64,000 nucleotides of DNA from Smallanthus sonchifolius (GCA_023525975.1 CM042022.1:25345001-25409000); one strand, 5' to 3'. Counted from the stretch's first letter, positions 44,347 to 54,632 are shown. Made by a program: numbers and translations. Notes: generated from the sequence alone by a model not told the origin.

Positions 44347-46323
44347 TGTAACATCCCAAAAATAAAACGACAGTTATAATAACAGAATAAACGAACAAGG
44401 CATGTCGGGTCGGGTCGGGCCGGATGGGTCGGCGGGCTGGAAGGGGAGCCTCCCTTATAAATAGCTTGGGTCTCCATCATTTCTCTCATTTGCAAGTTCT
44501 AGAGAGAGAGAAAGTTGGCGGATCGACCCGATATTTCAGCATAGTGTTGCTCCATAGCTCGTGAGAAGAACCTCCGGATCAGAAACTCGATTCAGGTAAC
44601 GATCGGGCCTAAATCTGAGTTTTTGTTCGTTTTTGGGGTTTTCGGGTTTTGGGTGAAAAGGTAACGTTTTCACAGATAAAACTGAAAGATAACCATAGAT
44701 TTGAGTTCCATAATGGAAAGCAAACTTTTTGAAGTAAACAAGTTCGGGATCTTGACGTGAACAGACCCGATGTCGAAAGTTAGGGTTTTTTTTGCGAAGA
44801 AGCAGTTCGTGCGTACTTATCAAGTACGCATGAAGATGATCCTGCGTACTTACCAAGTACGCAAGAAGAGGATCCTGCGTACATATCAAGTACGTATGAA
44901 GAGGGTCATGCGTACTTATCAAGTACGCATGAAGAAGGTATTGCGTATTTATCAAGTACGCATGAAGCAAAGTCTGCACACTTATTAAGTACGCAAGAAC
45001 AAGTCCCTGCGCACTTGCTAAGTGCGCAGGCATCAGGCTGGTTAAGTAAAGTTAGTATGTTTAGAATGGTTAAACCGTTAGAGTCGGTATTGGTCTGATG
45101 TGTATTTAACTAATCAATTCAGATCGGAAGTGACGTTGTTGGACCTTGTTTAGGACAACCCAAATTAGCTTATCAGGTGAGTTCTAGAAGCCCTCTTTTA
45201 AATGTTTTAATAATGTTTTTGGTCTGGTGTGCATACTTAACGATGTGACTATTTTATAAAACGATGTTTATGAATGTTGTAAGTGACGTTGTATAAAATG
45301 ATGTTTATGAACGATGTTTTGGAAGGAAGGGTTATGAAAGAAGTGTTTATGAAATATTTTGCCAAAAGAAGTTTATGAAGTGTTTACGAATGAATGAATG
45401 TTTTTAATAAAACGTACGAATGCTTTAACTGAAGTTTTGAAGTAAAAGAAGCGAAGTTTTACGAAAGTCACAAACGAACGAATCTGTCAATATTCCTTAG
45501 GGAATGAAGGTTAAGGGTACTGGAAGTATGTTATGGGCCTTAACCTTTTAGGGGCCTTTGTGGCTGGCCAACTGTTGTACAACCGGGGTGATGACGGGCA
45601 CCAAGGGGATTATCGTGATCCTTGAAGTTTGGTACGATTTACCTTACGGGGTAGTCGTGCTTGAAGTTTGGTACTCGCGCCTTACAGGGTGTAGTGCTTG
45701 AAGTTTGGTACGTGTCATCCTTGTGATGCCGTGCTTGAAGTAGTGTTGAATAACCTAAGTATCAGGCCCTAGGAGTTCTTCACCCGAGGGACAGTACGGT
45801 GATTGATGGGCCTAGTGGTGGTGATCTTTAGGTTATTCAGCCAGTATGTGACGTTTGGATTTGACGGTCACGAAACGGCGCAGATTCGATATGTTCGTTA
45901 ACTTATGTTTATGAAGTGTTATGTTTTGTTATTGCATTATTTTACGTACGCTTTTTATTAAATGAAGTGTGAAGTTATGTTTTTGGCAAATTATTTGAAG
46001 TTAAAGTTTTATGTTAAAACTAGAACTCACCAGCGTAGCTGACTTTTTAGTATGCACATTCAGGTTAAGGCAGGTTACGATGATGGAAGGTGATGCTGGG
46101 CGGCTTGATGAGTTACCTGGATGACATGAAGGTTGGCATCCCGTAATGATTAGATTATGTTATGTTTATGTAATAGACTATGTTACGCTTCCGCATGTTG
46201 AACAATGTAATGGTGATGTTTTAATGAAGTATTTTCTCTGCGTTATTTTGATATTCAAGTTTAAGAACTGTTTATAAATGAGTAAATCCAATAAGTGAGG
46301 CATCCCGGGTTTGGGGCCTTACA
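44347..46323 (+). repeat. Element H 5' LTR
   Basis: TATAAATA at 44456-44463, only about 110 bp from the LTR start, so U3 is very short. A palindrome array (44810-45030) lies about 350-570 bp downstream of the TATA box, thus within the transcribed leader. Confidence 0.93.
44810..45030 (+). repeat. Element H LTR array of GCGTACTTATCAAGTACGC palindromes, about 39-bp period
   Basis: Seven units in the pattern GCGTACTTATCAAGTACGC followed by about 20 bp rich in GAAGA. Variants: ACC, ATT and GCT loops; ACATATCAAGTACG; GCGTATTTATCAAGTACGC; the last is GCGCACTTGCTAAGTGCGC, in which both arms changed together. Because 39 is a multiple of 3, both strands stay open over the array. The array ends in GCGCAGGCATCAGG. 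Confidence 0.93.
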
Positions 46324-46326
46324 AGT

Positions 46327-46338
46327 TGGTATCAGAGC
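46327..46338 (+). promoter_or_regulatory. Element H primer-binding site (initiator Met tRNA)
   Basis: TGGTATCAGAGC three bases after the 5' LTR. Confidence 0.92.
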
Positions 46339-46437
46339 AATAGTTTGAGAGATTTGGACACTCCCAGTGTCTGAACTTAAACTGTGAATGGGACCAAAAG
46401 CGGATGCCAATACGGGTAACTCGGGCCACAGCATCAG

Positions 46438-46661
46438 GTATGAAGGTAGTATATATATATATATATATTTACATATATAGTATGCCTTAGAATGGGTTAG
46501 GTAAGGACTTGTGTTCTGATGAAATCACAAAGGTGGTCAAATAAAAATTGAAAGGTAATGTAATGGTTAATTGCAGATGGCCAGTTTATATTAACATCTT
46601 ACAATGCTTATTGAATTTTATTTGTTAACTAGCGTGATGACATTGGATTCCTTGTCTTATA
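46438..46661 (+). other. Possible 5'-leader intron of element H
   Basis: GCATCAG|GTATGA at 46438 fits a splice donor and CCTTGTCTTATAG ending 46661 fits an acceptor, seven bases before the gag ATG (46669). The span is AT-rich with a (TA)n run. Prediction only. Confidence 0.35.
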
Positions 46662-46668
46662 GAACGAA

Positions 46669-47825
46669 ATGGCAATGAGAGGAAACGTAAGACGTGGTGG
46701 GGGCCGTACCGGTGGTCGTACCGGCGGTCGAAATGGTGGGCGTGGCAGGACCCCTGCGCCAAGAGTATAGTGAAGAAGGAAGTGTTCACACTGAACCGGC
46801 GGTTAGTGTGCATGGAACTGAGCAGACACTGGTTGAAGAACAACCTTTCACTTTTGAACTAGAAGTGAGAGCAGTTATAGCTCGGGAGTTCACATATTTG
46901 ATGAAGACGTCTCTGCCAGGTCTGTTAGCTAAAGCATTGAAGAAGGTTAGTGGGGAAGGTGGGTCTAGCGCGGCAACTGGTGCCCAGAATAACGAGACTG
47001 ACAGCGCGCCGCCTGCTCGCGGATGCGACTATAAGTCATTCAAGGCATGTGACCCGTCGATCCTGATTGGGAAGAAGGACGCGGTGGCTACTTTTGATTG
47101 GGTAATCCGTATGGAAGCTGCCATTCGCCTGAGCGAGTGTCGAACGGATCAAGTTATGAAATTTGCTGCTAACTCCTTGAGAGAGGAAGCATCCCATTGG
47201 TGGGAGGGTGTACGTCAAGCAAAAGGGAGCGAGGTTGTGGATGCGATGATGTGGGCTGACTTGAAAACCTTGGTGATCAAGAATTTCTGCCCAGGGAACG
47301 AGATTGAGAAGGTAGAGAGGGAATTTCTGGGTTTGAAGGCCGGAAGCATGACGCACCGGCAATACACAACCCAATTCAATGAACTGGCACGTCTGGTGCC
47401 ACATCTTGTCACGACTGGGGAAAGAAAGATTGTATGCTACATACAAGGACTGCCGGACCAGGTCCGCACCTATGCTAAGGCAAACGCCCCTACTACCTAT
47501 GATTAGGTAGTAGAACTGAGCGGCGTGGTATTTGATGATCTGGCACTGAATGTCGTTACCATTGAAGAGCCTAAGAAGAAGCGGAGTTTTCCCCGTAAGT
47601 GATCGGGTGGGAAGTTATTTGGGGCTCAGGACAAACAGGCCAGGGTAGGCGAGACGGCAGTCTGTGGGAGATGTGGGGTAAGGCTTGCGGGTGAATGTCG
47701 GTTAGCATCGAATCTGTGCTTTAAATGCGGCAAGACCGGACACTACTCCCGTGAATGCCCGCACGGCTTCAAATGCTACAACTGTGGGGAGAGTGGTCAT
47801 ATGAGTCGGAAATGCACCAAGCCCA
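46669..47825 (+). pseudogene. gag: Element H gag (capsid and zinc knuckles)
   Basis: ATG at 46669 begins MAMRGNVRRGGGRTGGRTGG, an Arg/Gly-rich N-terminus; a one-base frameshift near 46760 joins QEYSEEGSVHTEPAV. Capsid: YKSFKACDPSILIGKKDAVA, MKFAANSLREEASHWWEGV, VEREFLGLKAGSMTHRQYTT, ARLVPHLVTTGERKIVCYIQ. TAG at 47504 and TGA near 47602 interrupt. Then CGRCGVRLAGEC, CFKCGKTGHYSREC and CYNCGESGHMSRKC: two standard CCHC knuckles and one variant before them. Few lesions; otherwise conserved. Confidence 0.9.
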
Positions 47826-47859
47826 GAATGGGTCAAGCCGCGAAAGGGAAAGGCCCGGA

Positions 47860-48381
47860 GAAGACAGAAGAGAGACCCCGAGCAAAGACTCGAGCCTATG
47901 CGATGACGCAGGAACTGGCCAGAGTGGACCCCGAAGTGGCGTCAGGTTCGTTTATCCTTGACAACACTTTTGTATCTGTGTTATTCGATTCGGGTGCCAG
48001 TAAGAGTTTTATATCTACGACTTTTTGTAAAGGGTAAAGTACACTGTGAGTAAACTAGAAAGGGCCTTTAGCGTAGAAACCGCTGAGGGTAGAACTGCGA
48101 GGGTTACTGATGTAGTTGAAAATTCCACGATAAAATAGAAGGCCATAGATTTCCCGTCAGGTTGTTTGTCATGGTTTTGGGTGGGTTCGATGTCGTGTTA
48201 GGAATGGATTGGCTAACTACCAATGAAGCACAAATTATATGTAAACGAAAGATAATCCGACTCAAGGCTCCGGACGGTAGCAAAGTCGAGGTTTTTGGAG
48301 ATCGTGACGCCCTGATGCCAAACTTCATCTCAATGATTAAGGCAACAAATTACTTGAGGTGCAGATGCGAGGCTTATCTGG
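47860..48381 (+). pseudogene. Element H aspartic protease, broken by stops and by element G
   Basis: FVSVLFDSGASKSFISTTF (D-S-G, about 47970-48025), then stop codons and frame loss at 48037-48160, then VLGGFDVVLGMDWLTTNEAQ and IRLKAPDGSKVEVFGDRDAL. The frame ends at CEAYL where the LTR of G starts (48382). The link to RT is deleted. Confidence 0.88.
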
Positions 48382-48908
48382 TGTTGAAGCACTTTCCTGT
48401 GACAAACACTCTGGATAGATAGAGTCTTAGTCTTAGGTTGTCTTGTAATGTTTGTAATTGTCTTTGTATGTAAGAGTCTTTATATATTAGTTTATCGAGT
48501 TGTATTTACTTTTACATATTGAATGTTGCATTTTTCTCTAAGTGTTTTGCGCACTTGTAAGTGCGCAGGAGAAAGCTCCTGCGTACTTAGCAAGTACGCA
48601 AGAAAAACTTTACGTACTTGCTAAGTACGTAAGAGCATTTTGCCCTGCGCAGGCATCAGGTCTTGTATAAATAGGATAGGTTGACAGAAGTTAAGTACGC
48701 AGGCATTATAGCAAATACGTAGATTGTAATCTCAGTACTTCTCTTGGTAACCTTTAAGTGTTTATAATACAAAGAACGTTTAAAGTGTTTTCTCTTGTCG
48801 GTATACTTTGTTTAGTTTGACTCTCCGCCTAGTCACGGGCATTCCGCACCCGGTCCGACTAGTAGACCCACTTGCATGTGACGATCCGCCACATCCGAGG
48901 GACCTACA
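48382..48908 (+). repeat. Element G 5' LTR
   Basis: About 527 bp; start inferred from where H protease reading is lost. TATAAATA at 48666-48673. Palindromes GCGCACTTGTAAGTGCGC (48549-48566), GCGTACTTAGCAAGTACGC (48581-48599) and ACGTACTTGCTAAGTACGT (near 48611-48631) lie upstream, followed by GCGCAGGCATCAGG (48647-48660). Confidence 0.75.
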
Positions 48909-48910
48909 AG

Positions 48911-48922
48911 TGGTATCAGAGC
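48911..48922 (+). promoter_or_regulatory. Element G primer-binding site (initiator Met tRNA)
   Basis: TGGTATCAGAGC two bases after CCTACA. Confidence 0.9.
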
Positions 48923-50280
48923 ACTCTAATTTCTTCAAAGTAAAAATGCCGGAGGCACGACCCGGTCAATTAAGGCTAGGAACGCATCGCCGAAAGAAGG
49001 GACGAGTAAACCGGTGCACACCTAAAGGCGAACCGGCCGACCCAACCCAAAGTCCAACTACGAGCTTTTTAACTGCATAGAAAATGGAGAAAAATTTCAA
49101 AGTTAACTTGAGAAAAGAGGAAATGATAGTACATCAGAAATGATCTACACGTCACAGACTGCTCAAATGGGAAATGATTGCGTCATGCTTACTTAATTGT
49201 TTAAATTATTATGCTTTTTAATCTGCTTATTTACAAGTAATTTGAATTGTCAGTAGGCTGTATGCGTCTTTGAATCACTAGTAGTGTGGAAACTAAATCT
49301 AAATTACAACTGTGATTTGAACCCATGTTTGCAAGTGTGTGTGCGTAAAAGATTAGAAAAGATCATTATCAGATAAAGGATGTTAGATTTTGGCAATAAT
49401 TTTCTTTTGAGATCAGTTTCAGGTTATGTCGTTAGCATAATTAATGCGGTTCATCTCACTGCCCATACTCACAAGTATGCAAGGAGAGATTGAATCAAGA
49501 CATGTCTCTATATTAACCGTTGAGCATGTATTCACCCTTGAATCACTCCTGATTCATTGAAATCAAATCCGGATAAATGTTGGATCCCCTTACCTTAAAA
49601 CTAAACTCAAACACCATATATATTATCCTGAATCATCATACCGATATTCAATGAAGAAAAACAAATGAAACCAAGACAAATGAATCACTCGATTCTGAAT
49701 CTTATGATTCCTGATAATCCTTATGTATTCTGCTTGATTTTTCCTGTGCTAATAGATGTAACTTCATTCTGAAAATTTGAAAATCATTGGGAAAATCTTA
49801 GATGCCTTGAGATAGTGCAATTTACATTATTGTAGCATATCAGTGGGGTACACATTGTATATCTTATAATTAATATCTTAATACACAAGAACGTGATACA
49901 AAGATACTTATAGTTTCAAATCTTATAATATTGTCAACTTGAATTACTTGTTTTTGTGCTTATTACGTATGAATAAATAGTAATCCATGACATGATCCCA
50001 TATTCTTTGATGTTTATATTGTATCGTTTTTGCTAAAAGATAGCCTGATATGATCCTCTGCTTGTGTCTTTGATCAAAAATAGTTTGTGTGAATACTTGT
50101 ATATTTTTATTAGAAAAGATCAAAAAGATTTTAAGTTTATGCATAGTTCAATTTTATTCAGAAAAGCCAAAAATATTTGTGTTTAACCTTCCTGAATTGT
50201 ATTTGAATCCTCGTGATTGAATATTTTTAACTTGTTCGTTATTTGACTTGAAAAACTTCATAAATTTTGAGTTGAAAGTT
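48923..50280 (+). other. Element G interior, non-coding
   Basis: After about 150 bp that could encode a short leader peptide (around 48940-49080) the region is AT-rich and without motifs. gag and pol would normally be here; their loss appears clean, with no remnant recognised. Confidence 0.5.
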
Positions 50281-50452
50281 TGCGCACTTAAGGGTTTGTG
50301 CGTACTTGTAAGTGCGCATGAAGTAAGCCCTGCATACTTAACAAGTACGCAAGAGTTAAGTCATGCGCACTTGCAAGTACGCAGGAGTTAAAGCTTGCGC
50401 ACTTAGCAAGCACGCAAGAGTTAAAACGTGCACACTTGCTAAGTACGCACGA
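50281..50452 (+). repeat. Element G internal palindrome array 1
   Basis: Five units of the same type (GCGTACTTGTAAGTGCGC, GCATACTTAACAAGTACGC, GCGCACTTGCAAGTACGC, GCGCACTTAGCAAGCACGC, GCACACTTGCTAAGTACGC), spaced about 35-40 bp. A TATA box follows 16 bp later. Confidence 0.9.
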
Positions 50453-50467
50453 CTGTTTAGTGTTGAG

Positions 50468-50475
50468 TATAAAAA
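50468..50475 (+). promoter_or_regulatory. Candidate internal TATA box upstream of the extra ORF
   Basis: GAGTATAAAAAGGGGAC lies just downstream of the palindrome array, with the same array-then-TATA order as in the LTR. It would start an RNA about 30 bp later, 700 bp before the ORF. Inference from layout only. Confidence 0.5.
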
Positions 50476-50871
50476 GGGGACTTAGAAAAATTCTGAGTTT
50501 TTCATCACATTCAAACAAAAACTTTTCCCTCTGCAAATTTTTACTCAAAATCCAAGTGTTCCTAAACCATTTTTTGTCCCAATACAAGTTTCATCATCTC
50601 ATAACATAGATTGGGTGAGAATCTTGGCTCATTCCATCCACAATAACTCGTGATTTTGGACCGATTATCTTAGGTTTTTGTTCGAGATTTTTAGACAATT
50701 TTTGGGTTGTTTGGGTAATACCTAATAATTAAAACTTGTTAATAATCATTAATCGATCACTAATCGACCCTTAATCGTCCAATTTCGTCTTTAATTTTGA
50801 CTTTGGGCTTGAATTCGAACCGTCAGTGGTTCAATCGACCATTGTAGGTCAAAATTGGTCATGTGTAGCAG

Positions 50872-51216
50872 GTATTTGGTGTTGTTGTTGGTCCCATAGG
50901 GTAGAATCTTCGATTCCGACCTAGTGGTGACCCAATACACACCAATTTTTGAACATCAGTTGAATTTCAAACTTCTGAATTTCTTCACCAAGTGCGTTTC
51001 CTGCGCACTTAACAAGTACGTAAGAAGCACTTCATGCGTACTTGTTAAGTACGCAAGAGGAAAATCCTGCGTATTTGCTAAGTACGCAGGACCAACACTT
51101 GGCAAAAATTCCTAAGTCTGAAATTCAGTTCAAAGAGTAACTGCTATACTGAGTCGTGTTTATCCATTTCCAATGATACGTGTTGTTCTGATTATGTTTT
51201 CTATGTGTTTTTGCAG
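50872..51216 (+). other. Possible leader intron before the extra ORF, containing palindrome array 2
   Basis: Donor-like GTAGCAG|GTATTT at 50872 and a strong acceptor, TATGTGTTTTTGCAG, ending 51216, four bases before the ATG. The predicted intron contains three more palindromes at 51001-51090 (GCGCACTTAACAAGTACG, GCGTACTTGTTAAGTACGC, GCGTATTTGCTAAGTACGC). Other donors are possible. Confidence 0.4.
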
Positions 51217-51219
51217 ATC

Positions 51220-53664
51220 ATGGCTCTGGCGTTTAGTAACGAATTCAACCTGTTAGCTAACACTGAACCAGAATGGAAGGGTGCAGCATTGCAGTACAGA
51301 GACATAGTTGATTTCTTGAACCGTTCAAGAATCAGCTACGCCATTTCTGCTGACCCGATCGTGTCAAGACCCTATCTCGAGCAGTTTTGGGAGACTGCGG
51401 AGCACGACTGCACGGTAACCCCCAACGTTATAAGGGCTACCATTGCTGGTCATTCTATCGCTTTCTCTGAAGATACTATTAGAAGGGTACTTCAATTCAG
51501 AGATCTCTCGACCGACCCGACAGCCTATCCAGACTACTTTGTGGATAGCTGTTGGAGGCAAAGAATGGGCTATGTCGGTGCGAGGGACTATGCTTCATAC
51601 AAGAAGATGTGGGTGTTAGACCAATGGAGATACTTCGCCCACGTCATGATAATGTGCATCTCATCAAGGAAAGCTGGAAAAGATGTAATGGGTCATGACC
51701 TTGCAGCAGCCATGGTCGGCCTTTCTCTCAATAAGGGCTACAACTTCTCCCGCTACATCTTCAAGGCCATCAATGACCAGATCAACACAGCGGAGAGGTT
51801 TCAGTTCTTATTATACCCTTGGTTTGTGCAAATTCTGATTAATGACGCGTTGCCAAACCTACCTGCTATAGGGGAGAGACTGCAAGTAAAGATGGTGGAC
51901 AAAAGAGTATTCGCCCAATTCCTAAAGCCAGGCAGTGTAGATCCTACCCCTGTGCATACAGAACTCTTTGGCCACCTCATCAATGAAGCATATGTGGCCC
52001 CAGGTGACTGGAGATGGTACAGTCACGACTCGGAGCCTGAATTGAGTGAACACTCTGACGAACAACAACAACAGGAGGAGGAAATGGAAAGTGATGATGG
52101 ATCGTCTGATGGTGGAGACGATGAAGTAGGAAATGATGGTGCTGAGGGATCCGACTCGGAAGAGACTGAGTCAGATTCTTCTGATTCCGATGATGCACCG
52201 TCGCAGGTACTCCCGAGGAGAACGACAAAGGTAACCCTATCTGAGTCATCCTCCAAGAGAAAGAGACAGTCTTCTAGCAACGAATACGAGCCAGACTCTG
52301 ACTCTGACGTTGCTATACAAATACAACGACGAGAAAGCATTCACAAGAACAGGGGCGATAAGCAACCGCCTTCTATCCCCAGTGAGGTGGAGGCTCAGCA
52401 GCAAGTACAAGTTTCAGCTGCTAGTCCCGATTCAGCCTCCACCCCACCTTCACAGCAACTGTACCGTAGGAGGAGAAGGCCACAAGTGCAACATGAAGTG
52501 GCCGTAACTTCAATCACAGACGTGATTCCTGTGATAGTGACCCTCCCTACAGCAACTGCACATGTGGCGGTTACTACTCCAATTCTCACGGAGTTAGTCA
52601 CCATCACCCCTACCATAACCCCTACAACCCTCGTCACATCCTCAATCCCAACCACCACCATTGAGCCTCTAAGTCAACCCTTCAATTATGGAGATTTCAC
52701 ACAAGGGTTTGACTTCGATACCATATTCTCCTCCCCCATTCACAATGCCGAGGCGTCCTCATCCAGACATCCAGATCCGAATGATGCAAGGATAGATGTT
52801 CTGGAAACCCAAGTTGCTGGATTACTGGAGACTATTTGGAAATCAAAGGAGGAGTCTGACGCTCAACAAGCACAGATTAATTCTTTGGTGGACGAAGTTA
52901 GAATCCTACGTAGCCAGAGAACGGGAACTGATGAACGACTGAAGAATGTCATGGCCTAGAACGAGCTCCTAATCAAGACAAATGAAATGCTTCTGGGTCA
53001 CGGGTCGTCCTTGGAGCTGCGGTTTGATACTCAAAGGAAAGAGCATGAGCTGATGGTCAAACTGATTGCTGATCTGACCAAGAAGCTTGATGCTCAGGGG
53101 GAGAATGAGAAAGAGACAGAGAAGGAGAAAGAGAAAGAAAAGAGGACTACTGGTGATGAGGCGTGTCATCCTGTCGACTTGACTAAGGATGACGAAAAGG
53201 ACAAGGATCCCGAAGCCGGTCCTAGTGGAGGTGAGCACCAAGCTTTAGCAATCGTGCCCATCTCTGCTGTTCCAATGGCTTAGGGGGAGTCTACTCATCA
53301 AGAGGGTGGTGATACCTCTGGTGGTGGTGGTGGTGGTGGTGGAGACAAAGGAAAGTCAGTGGCTGAAGTGCTTAAGGACTTATCTGATGATGAGATCCTA
53401 TACCTAGAGCCTGACTATTCTAACGAAGCACAGATCGATGCTCTCTTTAATCTGGAAGAAGGAGAGATTGACTCTGGTGACGATTGGGATGATGATGACG
53501 AGGATGTTGTAATCGAAATTCCCAAGGGTGACGAGGAAGGAGAGTACGAGTTAGAAGATGGAGAAATCATTGAATTTCCATCCTTCGAAGCTCAGCTCAA
53601 CACAGGTTCAGTCGAGCAGGCTAGTAATGTGGAAGCCTCGGCTGAAGCCTCCCCAGTTGACCCT
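51220..53664 (+). pseudogene. Element G extra ORF, about 815 codons with two in-frame TAG
   Basis: ATG at 51220 (MALAFSNEFNLLANTEPEWK). Residues 1-260 are a folded-looking domain shared with F's third ORF: YRDIVDFLNRSRISYAIS, YLEQFWETAEHD, IRATIAGHSIAFSEDTIRRV, WRYFAHVMIMCISSRKAG, GLSLNKGYNFSRYIF. Then a long acidic Ser/Asp region, a KRKRQSS basic patch, a Thr/Pro stretch and a coiled coil (about 52790-53100). TAG codons at 52957 and 53281 keep one frame and probably arose from CAG. A Gly8 run (GGT)n and an acidic tail follow. Function unknown; not gag, pol or a known Env motif. Confidence 0.75.
53316..53343 (+). repeat. (GGT)n microsatellite in the extra ORF
   Basis: Eight or nine GGT/GGA codons giving a Gly run. 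Confidence 0.85.
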
Positions 53665-53735
53665 GACGAACGCCCCCGCAGGGTTCATGGATAATGTCTT
53701 TTGGATTGACGAACGCCCCCGCAGGGTTCATGGAT
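53665..53735 (+). repeat. 41-bp tandem duplication at the G/H deletion junction
   Basis: TGACGAACGCCCCCGCAGGG and the following TTCATGGAT occur twice, 41 bp apart, with AATGTCTTTTGGAT between. The second copy is genuine RT sequence (FGLTNAPAGFMD); the first directly follows the extra ORF of G. This marks the rejoining point of a deletion. Confidence 0.88.
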
Positions 53736-54632
53736 TTGATGAATAGAGTTTGTCGACCAATGCTGGATCGATCGGTAATCGTGTTCATCGATGATATCCT
53801 CATCTACTCCAAGAATGAGGGTGATCACGCGTGTCACTTGAAGGAAGTATTGGAAGCTCTGAAGAAGGAAAAGTTGTATGCTAAGTTCTCCAAATGCGCG
53901 TTCTGGCTTAGGGAAGTCCAATTCCTAGGTCACGTCATTAACCCGAACGGCATTATGGTTGACTCAGCAAAGATAATGACGGTAAGGGAATGGAATATTC
54001 CTAAGACGCCAATTGAAATCCGCAGTTTCTTGGGATTGGCAGGCTACTATCGGAGATTCATCCAGGATTTCTCGAAAATAGCTTCGCCATTGACAAAGTT
54101 GACTCGGAAAGAGGTAAAGTACGAATGGGGTTCGACCCAGGACGAGGCGTTTAAGGAATTAAAGGAGAAACTAACCCAAGCTCCAGTCTTGGCCCTTCCC
54201 GAGGGCAATGAAGACTTAGTGGTATACTCAGACGCTTCGGGTAAGGGATTGGGATGCGTGTTGATGCAACGCGGGAGAGTGATCGCGTATGCGTCACGGC
54301 AGTTGAAGATTCACGAAGCTAATTATCCGACTCACGATTTGGAACTTGCTGCTGTCGTATTCGCATTAAAAATCTGGAGGCACTACCTTTACGGGGTGAA
54401 GTTTACTATTTACTCCGACCACAAAAGTTTGAAGTACTTCTTTGAACAAAAGGAACTTAATATGAGGCAGAGGCGATGGTTGGAACTGTTGAAAGACTAT
54501 GACTGTGAAATAATATACCATCCTGGAAAGGCAAACGTGGTGGCTGACGCTCTAAGCCGAAAGGATGTGCCTACTCCTATTAGAGTGAAAGCTTGCCAGT
54601 TGGTGGTAACATCGGATGTGATGAGAAATTGA
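53665..54632 (+). pseudogene. Element H reverse transcriptase (C-terminal part) and RNase H
   Basis: From MSFGLTNAPAGFMDLMNRVC the frame is open for over 300 codons. The YxDD-type box is canonical (IVFIDDILIYSK, about 53780-53815), then FLGHVINPNGIMVD and FLGLAGYYRRFIQDFSKIAS. RNase H keeps D in VVYSDASGKGLG, E in HDLELAAVVFAL, D in IYSDHKSLKYFF, and ends IYHPGKANVVADALSRK. The RT fingers and the first catalytic Asp region (FSKIDLRSGYH-type) are deleted, so it cannot work. Frame closes at 54632 where integrase begins in another frame. Confidence 0.92.

Larger units (their letters stand above)
48382..53664 (+). mobile_element. Element G: non-autonomous copia-like element carrying only a large extra ORF, 3' end lost
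   Basis: An LTR (48382-48908, TGTTGAAGC...GACCTACA) and primer site (48911-48922) are followed by 4.7 kb with no gag, protease, integrase or RT. The only coding unit is the third-ORF homologue of element F (51220-53664). The LTR end and the ORF tie it to the SIRE-like copia group. No polypurine tract or 3' LTR is present: the sequence joins the middle of H's RT at about 53665, so one deletion removed G's end and part of H. Left flank TCTGG (48377-48381) has no partner. Confidence 0.78.

Noticed and set aside
44810..45030. CRISPR-like array: short palindromic repeats with regular spacing
   Set aside because: Repeats lie inside LTRs of a plant retrotransposon, both LTRs carry the same array, spacers are near-identical to each other and no cas genes exist. 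It is an LTR tandem repeat.
44536..45033. Minus-strand protein with 13-residue repeats (AYLISTH-like), also at 56508-56780
   Set aside because: The open frame follows from the 39-bp period; the plus strand is open too, and the frame runs across LTR sequence. No start context or family supports translation.
47036..47446. Minus-strand 136-residue ORF
   Set aside because: Antisense shadow of the capsid domain of H gag.
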